Source: Comamonas testosteroni | Lineage (GTDB): Bacteria > Pseudomonadota > Gammaproteobacteria > Burkholderiales > Burkholderiaceae_C | DNA: 64,000 nt | Direction: 5' to 3' | NCBI RefSeq assembly: GCF_014076415.1 | Contig: NZ_CP043568.1 | Span: 2,914,001-2,978,000, forward strand | Shown: positions 27,926-36,862 of the stretch, one piece after another | Numbering within the stretch: the stretch's first letter is position 1 | Layout: every line of letters begins with the position of its first letter | The notes under the pieces: model-generated | Told to the model about the DNA's origin: nothing | Databases searched by the model: none | The model's input: only the letters and a program-made list of their open reading frames with translations | Translations under genes and position numbers: made by a program

Positions 27926-29712
27926 TTCTGGCCAACCTAAAGCACAGCGTCGTACCCACGGCCCTCGTTTCTGCTCTGCTGCTCGCAGGATGTGTCTCGC
28001 CCGCAGTCACCCAGCAAGTTCGTGGCCACATTGACAGCTCCATGGAGGCCGCAGGTGTCATGAATCGGAGCCTGCGCGTAGAAGAGTCCACACAGGGCCA
28101 CAAGACTGCCACAAATGCAGCGGCAGCCCGTCAGCTCTCGCCCATCGTTGCGCGCCGTGCATCGCGTCCATGGATCGGCTCGGAGATGATCGAGATCAGC
28201 TCCGAAGACTCCCTTCCCGCCATCTTCGATGAAACCTTCAAGCTCATCAGCTTTGAAGACAAAAGCACTGGCGGCAAGGTCAGCCTCGCAGTTTGGGCCG
28301 AACGCATGTCCCGCATAACTGGCGTTCCGTTTCGCATCAAGCAGGACGTATACAGCTCGGCGTCATCGGCAGTCGCCTCTAGCCCAAGCACCGCCCAGCC
28401 GGCCAAGCCCGCGACCGCCACAGTTGCAGGAATGAGCATGCCTGCACCTCTGGCCGCTGCTGGCCAGGCGAGCGTCGAGGTCATACGCCCTGGTCCAAAC
28501 CTCCTGCTCGACACGGTTGAGATGGACTGGAAGAACAACACGCCGCGCGGCATCACTGAGTTCGTGACAGCCAGGCTGGGACTGTCCTATGCGTATCGCG
28601 ATGGCGTGATCATTATTGAGCGCTACGTCACAGAAACCTTCGAGATCGCCGCTCTTGAAGGAAGCAAGGACTTTGCTATGAATTTGCAAGGTGGCTCAAC
28701 CTCGGGCGCAAGCAGCACCACCGGCGCCACCGGCAATTCCCAGTCAAATTTCCGCATCGACGAAGCTGGATCACTGGACATCTTCAATTCATTCATGAAT
28801 AGCCTGCAGCAGATGGTGGCTGCGGTGCCCGGATCATCCATCGCTATCAACCAGGGTACCGGTAGGTTCGCGGTGACGACGACCAAGGAAGCCATGCAGC
28901 GCATCCGCCAAGTGGTCAAGTCCGAGAACGAGTCGCTGACACGCCAGGTCCGCATTCAGATGGACATCTACTCCATCACGACGAAAGACGGCGACGAGAA
29001 AGGCGTGAACTGGGGCGTGGTGCTCAATTCGCTGACCTCCAAATGGGGCGCCACCATTGATTCGCCCACTTCGCTGGTGGGCGACACGGCTGGCCAATTC
29101 GGGATGACGATCCTCTCTTTGGCAAATGGAGGCAACCCGAACAGCGGCACGGTAGCACGCTGGGGAGGCTCACAGGCGGCCATTCAGGCGCTGAACGAGT
29201 ATGGCACCAACATCCAGCATCGCCCCATTGAAATGCAGGCGATGAACCGCCAATGGGCTCGAAAGACCAACCTCAACGACCGTTCATACGTGTCTGAGAC
29301 GCTGCCTTCAACCTCCACTGCAGCCGGCTCAGGGTCAGTGGGCATGAAGACTGCCAATGTCACTACGGGCGATCGCTTCATGATCCAACCCGCGATCTTG
29401 GACAACGGCTCAGTGCAGTTGAGATTCGGCATCAGCATGACCAACCTGGTGGCGATGACTGAGACGACCTCGGGCCAGGGTACTTCGATCTCAAGGGTCC
29501 AAAACCCCGAAAGGTCAGGCATCGACGATCAATCGACGGTCATGCTCAAAGCTGGCCAAGTCATGGTCCTCACCGGCATGGCCCGCTACAAAGCCAAAGA
29601 CAACCGCCGCCGTCTGGCTGAAGGTTGGAGTTTGCTCGCTGGCGGCTCTGACGCGCAAAGCCTGGAACGTGAGGAATTCCTCGTTGTGGTTCGTCCTGTG
29701 CTCATGAACTGA
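27922..29712 (+). CDS. pilN: Type IVB pilus secretin PilN (lipoprotein)
   Basis: This is a 596-residue outer-membrane protein. The signal ends with a lipobox (SALLLAGC), so it is a lipoprotein. N-terminal N domains lead to the C-terminal secretin domain, which includes DRFMIQPAILDNGSVQLRFG and MLKAGQVMVLTGMARYKAK. It forms the pilus exit channel. I prefer the start at 27922, inside the pilL stop (ATGA), with AAGGA 9 nt upstream. Confidence 0.9.
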   Translation: MILANLKHSVVPTALVSALLLAGCVSPAVTQQVRGHIDSSMEAAGVMNRSLRVEESTQGHKTATNAAAARQLSPIVARRASRPWIGSEMIEISSEDSLPAIFDETFKLISFEDKSTGGKVSLAVWAERMSRITGVPFRIKQDVYSSASSAVASSPSTAQPAKPATATVAGMSMPAPLAAAGQASVEVIRPGPNLLLDTVEMDWKNNTPRGITEFVTARLGLSYAYRDGVIIIERYVTETFEIAALEGSKDFAMNLQGGSTSGASSTTGATGNSQSNFRIDEAGSLDIFNSFMNSLQQMVAAVPGSSIAINQGTGRFAVTTTKEAMQRIRQVVKSENESLTRQVRIQMDIYSITTKDGDEKGVNWGVVLNSLTSKWGATIDSPTSLVGDTAGQFGMTILSLANGGNPNSGTVARWGGSQAAIQALNEYGTNIQHRPIEMQAMNRQWARKTNLNDRSYVSETLPSTSTAAGSGSVGMKTANVTTGDRFMIQPAILDNGSVQLRFGISMTNLVAMTETTSGQGTSISRVQNPERSGIDDQSTVMLKAGQVMVLTGMARYKAKDNRRRLAEGWSLLAGGSDAQSLEREEFLVVVRPVLMN

Positions 29713-29719
29713 GGCCACC

Positions 29720-31063
29720 ATGAGCGCATACCTCATTGAGCGGCGCTATGTGATCGGCGTGACTTGGCAGCAGACTGTCCAAGCCGTGAATCTCAAGAAG
29801 CACGCACAACAACTTGCCCGCAAGGGGAAGGCGGACTACTACTGTACGGTAGCACCAGCCACCGTGGGCACCGCGAAACTCAAAGTCTCCAACCAGGGGG
29901 AAAAGCTCATCGCCTTGGCTACCGGCGTGGCCGCCTTCGCCAATGGCCATGTGTTTGCAGCCATCAGGCTCCCACAAGGGATCTGGATCTGCGCCGCAAT
30001 CGACGGAGCACCAGCGACTGGCTTCGATGCGCTGGTGACGGACGAAGAAGCGGCTCGCGCGCGGCTGGCTGCATTTGAGCGCTTGGCCACCTCGTCCATC
30101 TCACTGTTCACGAGTGAGCCAGATTTACTTTACCCTGCCCCACAGGTTCAGCCCGTAACGCTGAGCCAGGTCATCAGCGCAGCAGCCAGTAATGAGGCAA
30201 GCGAGCCCTTGGCCAAGGTCGGCACCAGCATCCCTCCAGCTGTGCTCTACACCGTCGCCGGCGCGATCCTTTTGCTCGGGGGAGTTCGTGCTTGGGACTA
30301 TTGGCAACTGGAGCAAAAACGCCAAGCAGAGCTCTTGGCCAACGCCAATGAGCTGGACCCCAAGACAGCATGGACTCAAGCCTTCCAAGCATATGCACAG
30401 GAAAAGTCTACCTACGGGCACGAAGCGCTACGCGCATTGCGCGAAGCCACTGAAAAACTACCCACCAGCATCGCGGGGTGGCGCCTAAAGGAGACCGACT
30501 GCAAGCCAAGCGCTGGCAGCACTTGGGGCTGCACGCTGAAATTCGAGCGCACCGCAGACGTGGGTCTCGACCCCACCAACGAGGACTTCGACCGCTTGCG
30601 CCCACGCGAGTGGACGGTCCGCTATTCCACAGTGGATGAAATAGAGGCTGTGATGCAAGTGTCAGCGCCTGCACGCCGCCTCAATTTCGATGAACTAACC
30701 CCACTGGCCACCCAGCAAGTACGTGGTCTCAGCTCGTTGCAGCTCATCTTGCGCGCTTTCAGCGGAAAAACCATCGGGCCATTCCAGCCGGAAGCAGTTC
30801 CTGCACCGCTCAACAAGGTCGGAGAGCCCGTGTCCATGCCTGCCGAGCTAGGGCTGGCCATCTACAAAGCTGCGTTGACCAACCTTAGCGGCCCCTTGCT
30901 CAGCGTGGATCTGCTGATCGCTCCAGAGGTGCCAGTGGCATGGACCTCATTCAAGGTTGACTTTGCCCGCCTGCCAAACGACTGGCAGGCCAACGGCGAA
31001 GCGTCTCTCAAGAAAAGCCTCATGACGGCCACATTGGCCGGAGAAATCTATGCAAAGAACTAA
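29720..31063 (+). CDS. pilO: Pilus assembly protein PilO (PilO2 family)
   Basis: This is a 447-residue bitopic protein. The N-terminal about 170 residues are cytoplasmic, followed by one membrane helix (PPAVLYTVAGAILLLGGVRAW) and a periplasmic domain with one likely disulfide (TDCKPSAGSTWGCTL). It matches the R64 PilO2 type, which links the inner-membrane platform to the secretin. It starts 7 bp after pilN and overlaps pilP. Confidence 0.85.
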   Translation: MSAYLIERRYVIGVTWQQTVQAVNLKKHAQQLARKGKADYYCTVAPATVGTAKLKVSNQGEKLIALATGVAAFANGHVFAAIRLPQGIWICAAIDGAPATGFDALVTDEEAARARLAAFERLATSSISLFTSEPDLLYPAPQVQPVTLSQVISAAASNEASEPLAKVGTSIPPAVLYTVAGAILLLGGVRAWDYWQLEQKRQAELLANANELDPKTAWTQAFQAYAQEKSTYGHEALRALREATEKLPTSIAGWRLKETDCKPSAGSTWGCTLKFERTADVGLDPTNEDFDRLRPREWTVRYSTVDEIEAVMQVSAPARRLNFDELTPLATQQVRGLSSLQLILRAFSGKTIGPFQPEAVPAPLNKVGEPVSMPAELGLAIYKAALTNLSGPLLSVDLLIAPEVPVAWTSFKVDFARLPNDWQANGEASLKKSLMTATLAGEIYAKN

Positions 31064-31502
31064 GCCCGCCGTTGCAGCCGCGCTGATTGGCTTCGCTATG
31101 CACGCTGCCGCCCAGGATCTCGCTGCGGCCGCATCGCAGCCACAGCCAGGCTATGGCTTTGCTCCAACCGTGAAGAAGCTCATGCAACTCGAAGCCGATA
31201 AAGCCGTTGAGGCTGCGCTCGGCCAAACGGGCGGCTCCGCTCCTTCAGCCGCGGCTCCACAAGCACCTGCACCAACGGTGCAGCCAGCCGTAGAAGTCCC
31301 GCCAGAGCCTCGCCCACTTCTTACCCTCGATGGCATCTACGGGCGCGGAGGCCGCTGGACGGCCGAGGTCGCTATCGACGGTCGAATCTACGCCTTTATG
31401 CCTGCAGAGACGAAGGCAGGCTACACAGCGAAGCGCATTGATGCGCGGTGCATCGAACTGCAGCACAACAAGTTCCCGCAGAAGCTCTGCAGCGACCGCT
31501 GA
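31050..31502 (+). CDS. pilP: Pilus protein PilP
   Basis: This is a 150-residue protein with a signal segment (VAAALIGFAMHAAAQ), an Ala/Pro-rich linker (APQAPAPTVQPAVEV) and a C-terminal small beta domain (LTLDGIYGRGGRWTAEVAIDG). This is the layout of the PilP family, periplasmic partner of PilO and the secretin. It overlaps the end of pilO by 14 bases. Confidence 0.82.
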   Translation: MQRTKPAVAAALIGFAMHAAAQDLAAAASQPQPGYGFAPTVKKLMQLEADKAVEAALGQTGGSAPSAAAPQAPAPTVQPAVEVPPEPRPLLTLDGIYGRGGRWTAEVAIDGRIYAFMPAETKAGYTAKRIDARCIELQHNKFPQKLCSDR

Positions 31503-31512
31503 GGAACCAAAG

Positions 31513-33303
31513 ATGCAGTGGCCATTCTTCTCACGTCAACGCTCAACAGTCCCAGCTCCACCGACTGCGACCACTTTCGTCCTCAGTCAACGTGTCATAA
31601 AGACCGAGACCGAGCTGCTCAAGGAAGTGAGCTTCCATCGCCCGCTCGGGAAGGACAAGGACATCAACCTGGCGGGAAGTCTGGCCCAGCACATCTGTCC
31701 TCTCGAAACACGAAAAGACAGCAAACAGTTCATTTTGCTCGTGAGCAACCGCCACCGAAGCTCGCAAGAACTACGGGCTACGACCGAGCTCCTCCTGTCC
31801 AAAAACTACCGTCTCGCACCAGGCGCCAACGTCTATCTGGTCGAGAGTGAAACCATCATCCATGCCGTCTCGCGTGGCCACATCGACGGGACCCAGGGGG
31901 AGCGCCTTCGCAACATCTTGGGCGACAGGGCAAAAGCCGGCTACTACCAGTCGTTCGAGGAACTGGTGCGTTACGGCGTAACCAACCGCGCCTCTGACAT
32001 TCACCTGAACATCTTCACTGCCCAAGCACGCAGCGAGGTCCGGTTCACCATCGAGGGCAAGTACGTGGCCCCACCACGCTTCCACTTGCCAACTGCCACG
32101 CTTCTGTCCATCGCTGGAGTCGCGTACCAAACTGCCAAGGGCGTCAAAGACCCCGTTTTCAATGGCACTGTCGAATCCCAGTGCCGGATCTTCATCGATC
32201 TGGCCGAGTTTGGACAGTTCATGCTGCGCTGGGCGTCGATGGCCTGTGACGAAGGCCCGCAGATAACAATGCGGATCACGCCCATTAATGCCAAGAAAGA
32301 ACCGCTGACGCTGGAGCAACTGGGCTACCTCCCTACACAGATCGCCATGCTGATGCGAGCCATGCGATCCGAGGGCGGTGCAATCATCCTCTCGGGGGTC
32401 GTTGACTCGGGCAAATCGACAACGATATCGACACTACTCAGTGGAGTTCCAAGCACGCGCAAAGTGATGACAGTGGAAGACCCGCGAGAAAACATCTTGC
32501 CTGGCAGTCACTTCCACCAGAACACAGTGAGTCGCGACCTTGAAAGCGATGAGGACCCTTTCAAGCCAAAGAAGAGAACATTAAAGCGAACCGCTCTTAA
32601 CGATCTATTCATCGGCGAGATTCGTGACCAGCAAACCGCAGCACTGCTTCAAGATGCTATCGAATCGGGTACTAACTGCTACACGACTGTGCACGCTCGT
32701 AATTGCATGGGTATACCAGCACGCTTGATATCGCCAGGTATTGGCATTGACATCGATGTCGTTTCCACACCAGGGAACCTCAAGCTGCTGGGATATCAGG
32801 CGCTACTTCCGAAAAACTGCCCAGGCTGCAAGCTAAAGGCCACAAAGCTCCTCCAAGGTGAAGACGCAATAGAGTGGGAAGATTACTTCTCACGCATCAA
32901 ACGTCTCTACGGCATTGAACCAGAGAAAATATATGTCAGAAACCCCGATGGATGCGATAAATGCCGGCGTGATGGATTGCCTGAACTGAATGGGCTACTT
33001 GGTCGCACCGTGGTCGCCGAGTTGGTCGAGCCTGACGACCATTTCCTAGAATGTATCCGCGACTCCAAAACAATTGAACTGAGCCGGTATCTGGCGTCAT
33101 TGCGCACCTCACGATATGACGATCCAGATATGACCGGAAAATCTGCAATGGACTGTGCCATATACAAAATGAGCAAAGGTGAAATAGACCCTAGAGAGAT
33201 CGAGCCTCGATTCATGTCATTCGTCACCGTAGAAAGACGCCGTGAAATGGCTGCAGCTCACACAAAGAATCTTCAATCAATTAAGAAGCTGCAGGCTGTG
33301 TGA
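31513..33303 (+). CDS. pilQ: Type IVB pilus extension ATPase PilQ
   Basis: This is a 596-residue cytoplasmic GspE/PilB-type ATPase. It has a Walker A GVVDSGKST (295-303), an Asp box RKVMTVEDPREN, a Walker B-like GEIRDQQTA (368-376), a His box TTVHARNC and a zinc-binding pair CPGCK...CDKCRR. It powers pilin polymerisation. The start at 31513 lies 10 bp after pilP. Base composition becomes clearly more AT-rich in its last 700 bases. Confidence 0.92.
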   Translation: MQWPFFSRQRSTVPAPPTATTFVLSQRVIKTETELLKEVSFHRPLGKDKDINLAGSLAQHICPLETRKDSKQFILLVSNRHRSSQELRATTELLLSKNYRLAPGANVYLVESETIIHAVSRGHIDGTQGERLRNILGDRAKAGYYQSFEELVRYGVTNRASDIHLNIFTAQARSEVRFTIEGKYVAPPRFHLPTATLLSIAGVAYQTAKGVKDPVFNGTVESQCRIFIDLAEFGQFMLRWASMACDEGPQITMRITPINAKKEPLTLEQLGYLPTQIAMLMRAMRSEGGAIILSGVVDSGKSTTISTLLSGVPSTRKVMTVEDPRENILPGSHFHQNTVSRDLESDEDPFKPKKRTLKRTALNDLFIGEIRDQQTAALLQDAIESGTNCYTTVHARNCMGIPARLISPGIGIDIDVVSTPGNLKLLGYQALLPKNCPGCKLKATKLLQGEDAIEWEDYFSRIKRLYGIEPEKIYVRNPDGCDKCRRDGLPELNGLLGRTVVAELVEPDDHFLECIRDSKTIELSRYLASLRTSRYDDPDMTGKSAMDCAIYKMSKGEIDPREIEPRFMSFVTVERRREMAAAHTKNLQSIKKLQAV

Positions 33304-34427
33304 TGCGATCCATAATTGATTTTTTCTCGCCATTAAAACGCGCGGCACGACAATTTAGAAGGCATCGTGCCGACTATTACGAGTATCTCGCTGACGTGCT
33401 TTCAGATTCCGATGGGCGAATCCTTATGCACGACATATTCGTAAAGGATGCTCAACGCTACGCACCAAAGAACCGTTGGCAGAAGCTCCGTCCCCATCCC
33501 CGAGCAGTGCTTTCCGAATACTGGGCAGGCAAGTTTCTGGACACTGGCACAGACATCGGCGCAACTTGGCGAGGCACGCTGCCCGATGCAGACATGCTGA
33601 TTATTGCGTCAGCAGCTAACCACGGAGGCACTGGATCAGTACCGGATGCATTGAAAGAGGCTGCGCGCTTGGTGAGAGTGGTTGATGAGGCCCGCAGCCT
33701 ATTTCTCTCCATCATTGCTGTAGCAATATTCGCAATTATTGTTGTCCTTGCAACTCTCACAAGCGTGCCAGCTTTTGTGTGGCCACAAATTAAGGCTACC
33801 TTCGATTTTGTACCTGAAACACTTTATGGTCCGCATGCATTAGATCTGAACCATTTCTCCAAGGTCTTCGCCTCATACATCATTCCTCTAGCAATAGGAA
33901 TACTAATACTTTGCATCGCATTTAGTTGGTCTTTGACACGTTGGAGCGGACGCTCTCGTCAATGGGCGGAAAAGCTCATTATCTACCGTGTCTACCGAAA
34001 TTATCGCGGTGCGATGTTTCTTTCGACCTTATCTACCCTGGTGAAGCGAGGCTCAGGTCTCAACCTTCGAGAAGGCATACAGGCAATCTCATTGCAGGCT
34101 GAGCCTTGGCTGCAATGGTATTGCCAACGCATTCAAGAAAATATCGAACTCGGCATTGTGGACGGTAGGCTTTTCGATGTAGGTCTAATGGAGCCGGATG
34201 CTCTATATTACTTGTTTGATATTTCTGAAGCAAAGTCTTTAGAAGCCGGCCTTCAATTAACCGGTCGTCGCACAGAGCGCGATATGGGAAAGAGCATCAA
34301 AAAGCGTGCATTCATCCTTCGATGGGGCATTCTGTTTGTATCGTTAGCAATAGTCGGCTGGGTTGTTTTCAACACATTTTCTGCCATTCAAGAAATGACC
34401 GATGCCGCAAAAATGGTTTTCCTGTAA
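33303..34427 (+). CDS. pilR: Inner-membrane platform protein PilR (GspF/PilC-like)
   Basis: This is a 374-residue protein with three to four membrane helices (for example LFLSIIAVAIFAIIVVLATL, ASYIIPLAIGILILCIAFSW, WGILFVSLAIVGWVVF). The GspF repeats are the cytoplasmic segments between them. It anchors the ATPase and pilin assembly. The start overlaps the pilQ stop (TGATG). Codon use is more AT-rich than in its neighbours, suggesting the operon is a patchwork. Confidence 0.87.
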   Translation: MRSIIDFFSPLKRAARQFRRHRADYYEYLADVLSDSDGRILMHDIFVKDAQRYAPKNRWQKLRPHPRAVLSEYWAGKFLDTGTDIGATWRGTLPDADMLIIASAANHGGTGSVPDALKEAARLVRVVDEARSLFLSIIAVAIFAIIVVLATLTSVPAFVWPQIKATFDFVPETLYGPHALDLNHFSKVFASYIIPLAIGILILCIAFSWSLTRWSGRSRQWAEKLIIYRVYRNYRGAMFLSTLSTLVKRGSGLNLREGIQAISLQAEPWLQWYCQRIQENIELGIVDGRLFDVGLMEPDALYYLFDISEAKSLEAGLQLTGRRTERDMGKSIKKRAFILRWGILFVSLAIVGWVVFNTFSAIQEMTDAAKMVFL

Positions 34428-34464
34428 GTCTATTTCAACCTGCTTTATCAAGGAGCAAAAAACT

Positions 34465-35046
34465 ATGCAAAGCTTTATTAATCAATCTCGTCGCCTGCGC
34501 AATACATTTCGACGTAAAGGAAAAGAAGACGGCTTCACGCTGATCGAATTGATGGTCGTTGCGGGCATTATCGTGATCCTCGCAGTGCTGGCATTTCCCG
34601 CGCTGCAAGGCCTATATCGTGAATATCGTGCGCCGTACTTTGCGCGAGACCTTGCCAAGGCCGTAGCGTCGATCCAGGGCGCAGCAAACACGGTGGCCAC
34701 CGCGACGCCATATACAGGCGTGACAACGGCCACGCTGGCCAGCGCACTGAAAGACTCAGCTTTCAGCGTTTCCGGCGCTACTGCGACCCACTCCATACAA
34801 GCAACCGGATTGAACCCCCAGGCAATTGCCGTAACCGGCACGCCTGGCGCCAACCTGCTGGTCACGGTCTCAAAGGTGCACGAGAAGGCCTGCATGCCGA
34901 TGATTACGCAGATGGTGCGAGCAGCTGAGAGCATCAAGGTTGGAACGGTCGTCGTAAAGGCCGCTGGTGGCCAACCTGCTATCGCGACGCTGCAAAGCAG
35001 CTGCGCGGTGCCGGCGGGCGTCGACATTGAGTACACCTTCCAATAA
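34465..35046 (+). CDS. pilS: Major type IVB prepilin PilS
   Basis: This is a 193-residue prepilin. The prepilin leader ends at Gly23 (KEDG), followed by FTLIELMVVAGIIVILAV, the hydrophobic helix with Glu at mature position 5. Two cysteines (KACMP and QSSCAVP) flank the C-terminal D-region and should form a disulfide. The start at 34465 has AAGGAG upstream. No prepilin peptidase gene is in the window, so processing depends on another locus. Confidence 0.92.
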   Translation: MQSFINQSRRLRNTFRRKGKEDGFTLIELMVVAGIIVILAVLAFPALQGLYREYRAPYFARDLAKAVASIQGAANTVATATPYTGVTTATLASALKDSAFSVSGATATHSIQATGLNPQAIAVTGTPGANLLVTVSKVHEKACMPMITQMVRAAESIKVGTVVVKAAGGQPAIATLQSSCAVPAGVDIEYTFQ

Positions 35047-35090
35047 CTCCCCCGCACGCCGTGCCACATCTGGCACGGCCAAAGGACACT

Positions 35091-36461
35091 ATGCTGCGCA
35101 AGCGCCCTCATCGCAAACAACAGGCTGGCTTCCTCCTGCTTGAGCTCATCGCTGTGCTTGGCTTGACCGCTGTTCTCGGCGTCTATGCATCCAAGGAGGC
35201 AATCGACAAGATCAACAGCGGCCGCGCAGAAGCTACCGGCGTCTACCTCTCGACGCTCAAGGATGGACTGGACAAGTTCCTTAACCTCAATGCCCAGGCC
35301 CTTGCCATGGGATCGGTTGTGGCCGGCTTCTCCGACCCCCTCGCCCCCACGGTCGACGAGTTGCGCACTGCCAAGTATTTGCCTGTCTCATTTCCGCTCA
35401 TCGACCCTATGAGACGCCGGCAACTCATCACGGTGGATCGATCTGGCTGCCCAGGATCGACATGCTCGCTGACCGCCTATTCGTATAGCCACCTACCACT
35501 GACTGCCAGCTGCAACGGATATGCAACCGATGGAGCCTGCGCGGCTGCTGCAACGGGCTCCGTTTGGCATGTGCAAGCTGAAGAGATCAGATCCGCTAGC
35601 CAGGGGTATGGCACTACGGTGACCTTGCTTGCCCCCAGTCGCCTGCGTGGGAGCAGCTGTGACTATCCAACTCCAGGGGGCGCAGGCCCAGCCACTTATG
35701 GCGTTTGCACGACCAGAACTGCAGCGATCTATTCTCAATTTGTACGCATCCGAGACGACCGCGATCCCGATCTGCAAGGCGACTTGAGCGTGGTGGGGAA
35801 AGTGAAGTCAGGCTCGCTCGTGTCTCAGTCGTTGTCGATCAGCAATGGACCAACCGAGATCACCAGCATCAACAGCAGCGGCGACGTGACGGTTAAGAAC
35901 GGCTCTGGCATCCCAACAGCTGGCATATCGATGAGCGATGGATCTGGTCGAGCCTATGGCCAAGTCATCAAGCCAACTAGCATTCAAATCAAGGGTAACT
36001 GGTGCGCAGGAACAAATCAACAAGGCGATATTGCCCAAGACGCAAATGGCCAGGGGCTCGTGATGTGTATCGGCGGCTACTGGAAGGGAATATCGCCTCA
36101 GAAGGATGCAGTATCAGGCGGGTGGTGCCCACAGAATGGTGGAGTGGCGTGGAATACCCAGGACGTAGCCCTCTACTGTTCAGGCAATCAATGGGTGACT
36201 CTCGCAGATCGATTTGGGAAAAAGGTTTTCTCTGATTCCTACTCTGCATCGAACGGAAGCTGGATACCCAAACCGACATGCCAATCGGGTACTAGCGGAT
36301 CAATGATTATGTTACTCCCAAAAAATCAGAGCACCGATGCAGTAAAACTAAACCATTATGCAGCTGATTATGGAAGTGCATGGGTAGTGTCAATTGTTGA
36401 TAATGCTGGCAATGGTGCTGCCGGCGAGGCCATCGCCCAAACATACTGCATCTATTATTAG
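35091..36461 (+). CDS. pilV: Tip adhesin / minor pilin PilV
   Basis: This is a 456-residue protein. It has a prepilin-like leader ending at Gly13, then FLLLELIAVLGLTAVLGVY, a long Ser/Gly-rich middle, and many cysteines (GCPGSTCS, CNGY...GACA). Near the C-terminus, WIPKPTCQSGT is the point at which R64-type shufflons switch the adhesin tip. Here one fixed C-terminus of about 60 residues follows. It would mediate recipient recognition in mating. AAAGGAC lies upstream of the start. Confidence 0.87.
   Translation: MLRKRPHRKQQAGFLLLELIAVLGLTAVLGVYASKEAIDKINSGRAEATGVYLSTLKDGLDKFLNLNAQALAMGSVVAGFSDPLAPTVDELRTAKYLPVSFPLIDPMRRRQLITVDRSGCPGSTCSLTAYSYSHLPLTASCNGYATDGACAAAATGSVWHVQAEEIRSASQGYGTTVTLLAPSRLRGSSCDYPTPGGAGPATYGVCTTRTAAIYSQFVRIRDDRDPDLQGDLSVVGKVKSGSLVSQSLSISNGPTEITSINSSGDVTVKNGSGIPTAGISMSDGSGRAYGQVIKPTSIQIKGNWCAGTNQQGDIAQDANGQGLVMCIGGYWKGISPQKDAVSGGWCPQNGGVAWNTQDVALYCSGNQWVTLADRFGKKVFSDSYSASNGSWIPKPTCQSGTSGSMIMLLPKNQSTDAVKLNHYAADYGSAWVVSIVDNAGNGAAGEAIAQTYCIYY
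36278..36290 (+). repeat. Single shufflon-like (sfx) core in pilV
   Basis: ATGCCAATCGGGT in pilV differs at two positions from the R64 sfx core GTGCCAATCCGGT as I recall it. It codes for CQSG at the same place in the protein. I found no inverted second copy within 36.2-38.2 kb, so a switch cannot operate here. Confidence 0.45.
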
Positions 36462-36469
36462 GAGAGATT

Positions 36470-36826
36470 ATGATAGCCAAGAATATTCTAGCCTTCTATC
36501 TGGGCTTGCTCGTGGTGTCTGCAAGTGCTCAGACATATGACTCTACTGGTCCTGTAAGACTTTGGGCACCAAATAATTCCGGCGCTGGTGCGACTGAGAT
36601 TGTTCAAGTCCCAGGATACGGATCATTCACTGAAGGAGGGGTAGTGAAGGGCTACGATATAGTTGAAAGCAACGCCGGTAACTGTTCCGCAAGTCAATAT
36701 ATTGGTGTCTGCTCCGCCAAAAAAGGCGCTCCTGGGTATAGATACTACCAATGGGAGGTTTGCCCGGTTGAAACTGTTAAAGTCCAGATTCATGTGGTAG
36801 GTACTTGGCATACCTGCGGAGATTAA
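36470..36826 (+). CDS. Small secreted protein after pilV
   Basis: This is a 118-residue protein with a signal peptide (LGLLVVSASAQ) and four cysteines (GNCSAS, GVCSAK, EVCPVE, HTCGD) spaced for two disulfides. I recognise no family. It starts 8 bp after the pilV stop, with GGAGAG upstream, and ends at the operon terminator, so it is the last gene of the pilus operon. It could be a pilus tip accessory or a second adhesin. Confidence 0.65.
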   Translation: MIAKNILAFYLGLLVVSASAQTYDSTGPVRLWAPNNSGAGATEIVQVPGYGSFTEGGVVKGYDIVESNAGNCSASQYIGVCSAKKGAPGYRYYQWEVCPVETVKVQIHVVGTWHTCGD

Positions 36827-36852
36827 AAAAGGGAGCTTAGGCTCCCTTTTTT
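36825..36852. terminator. Two-sided terminator between the pilus operon and the CAP lipoprotein gene
   Basis: AAAAAAGGGAGC-TTAG-GCTCCCTTTTTT is a perfect stem with A and T runs at both ends. It serves the pilus operon (+) and the CAP lipoprotein gene (-), which converge here. Confidence 0.92.
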
Positions 36853-36862
36853 ATCTGTCTAC

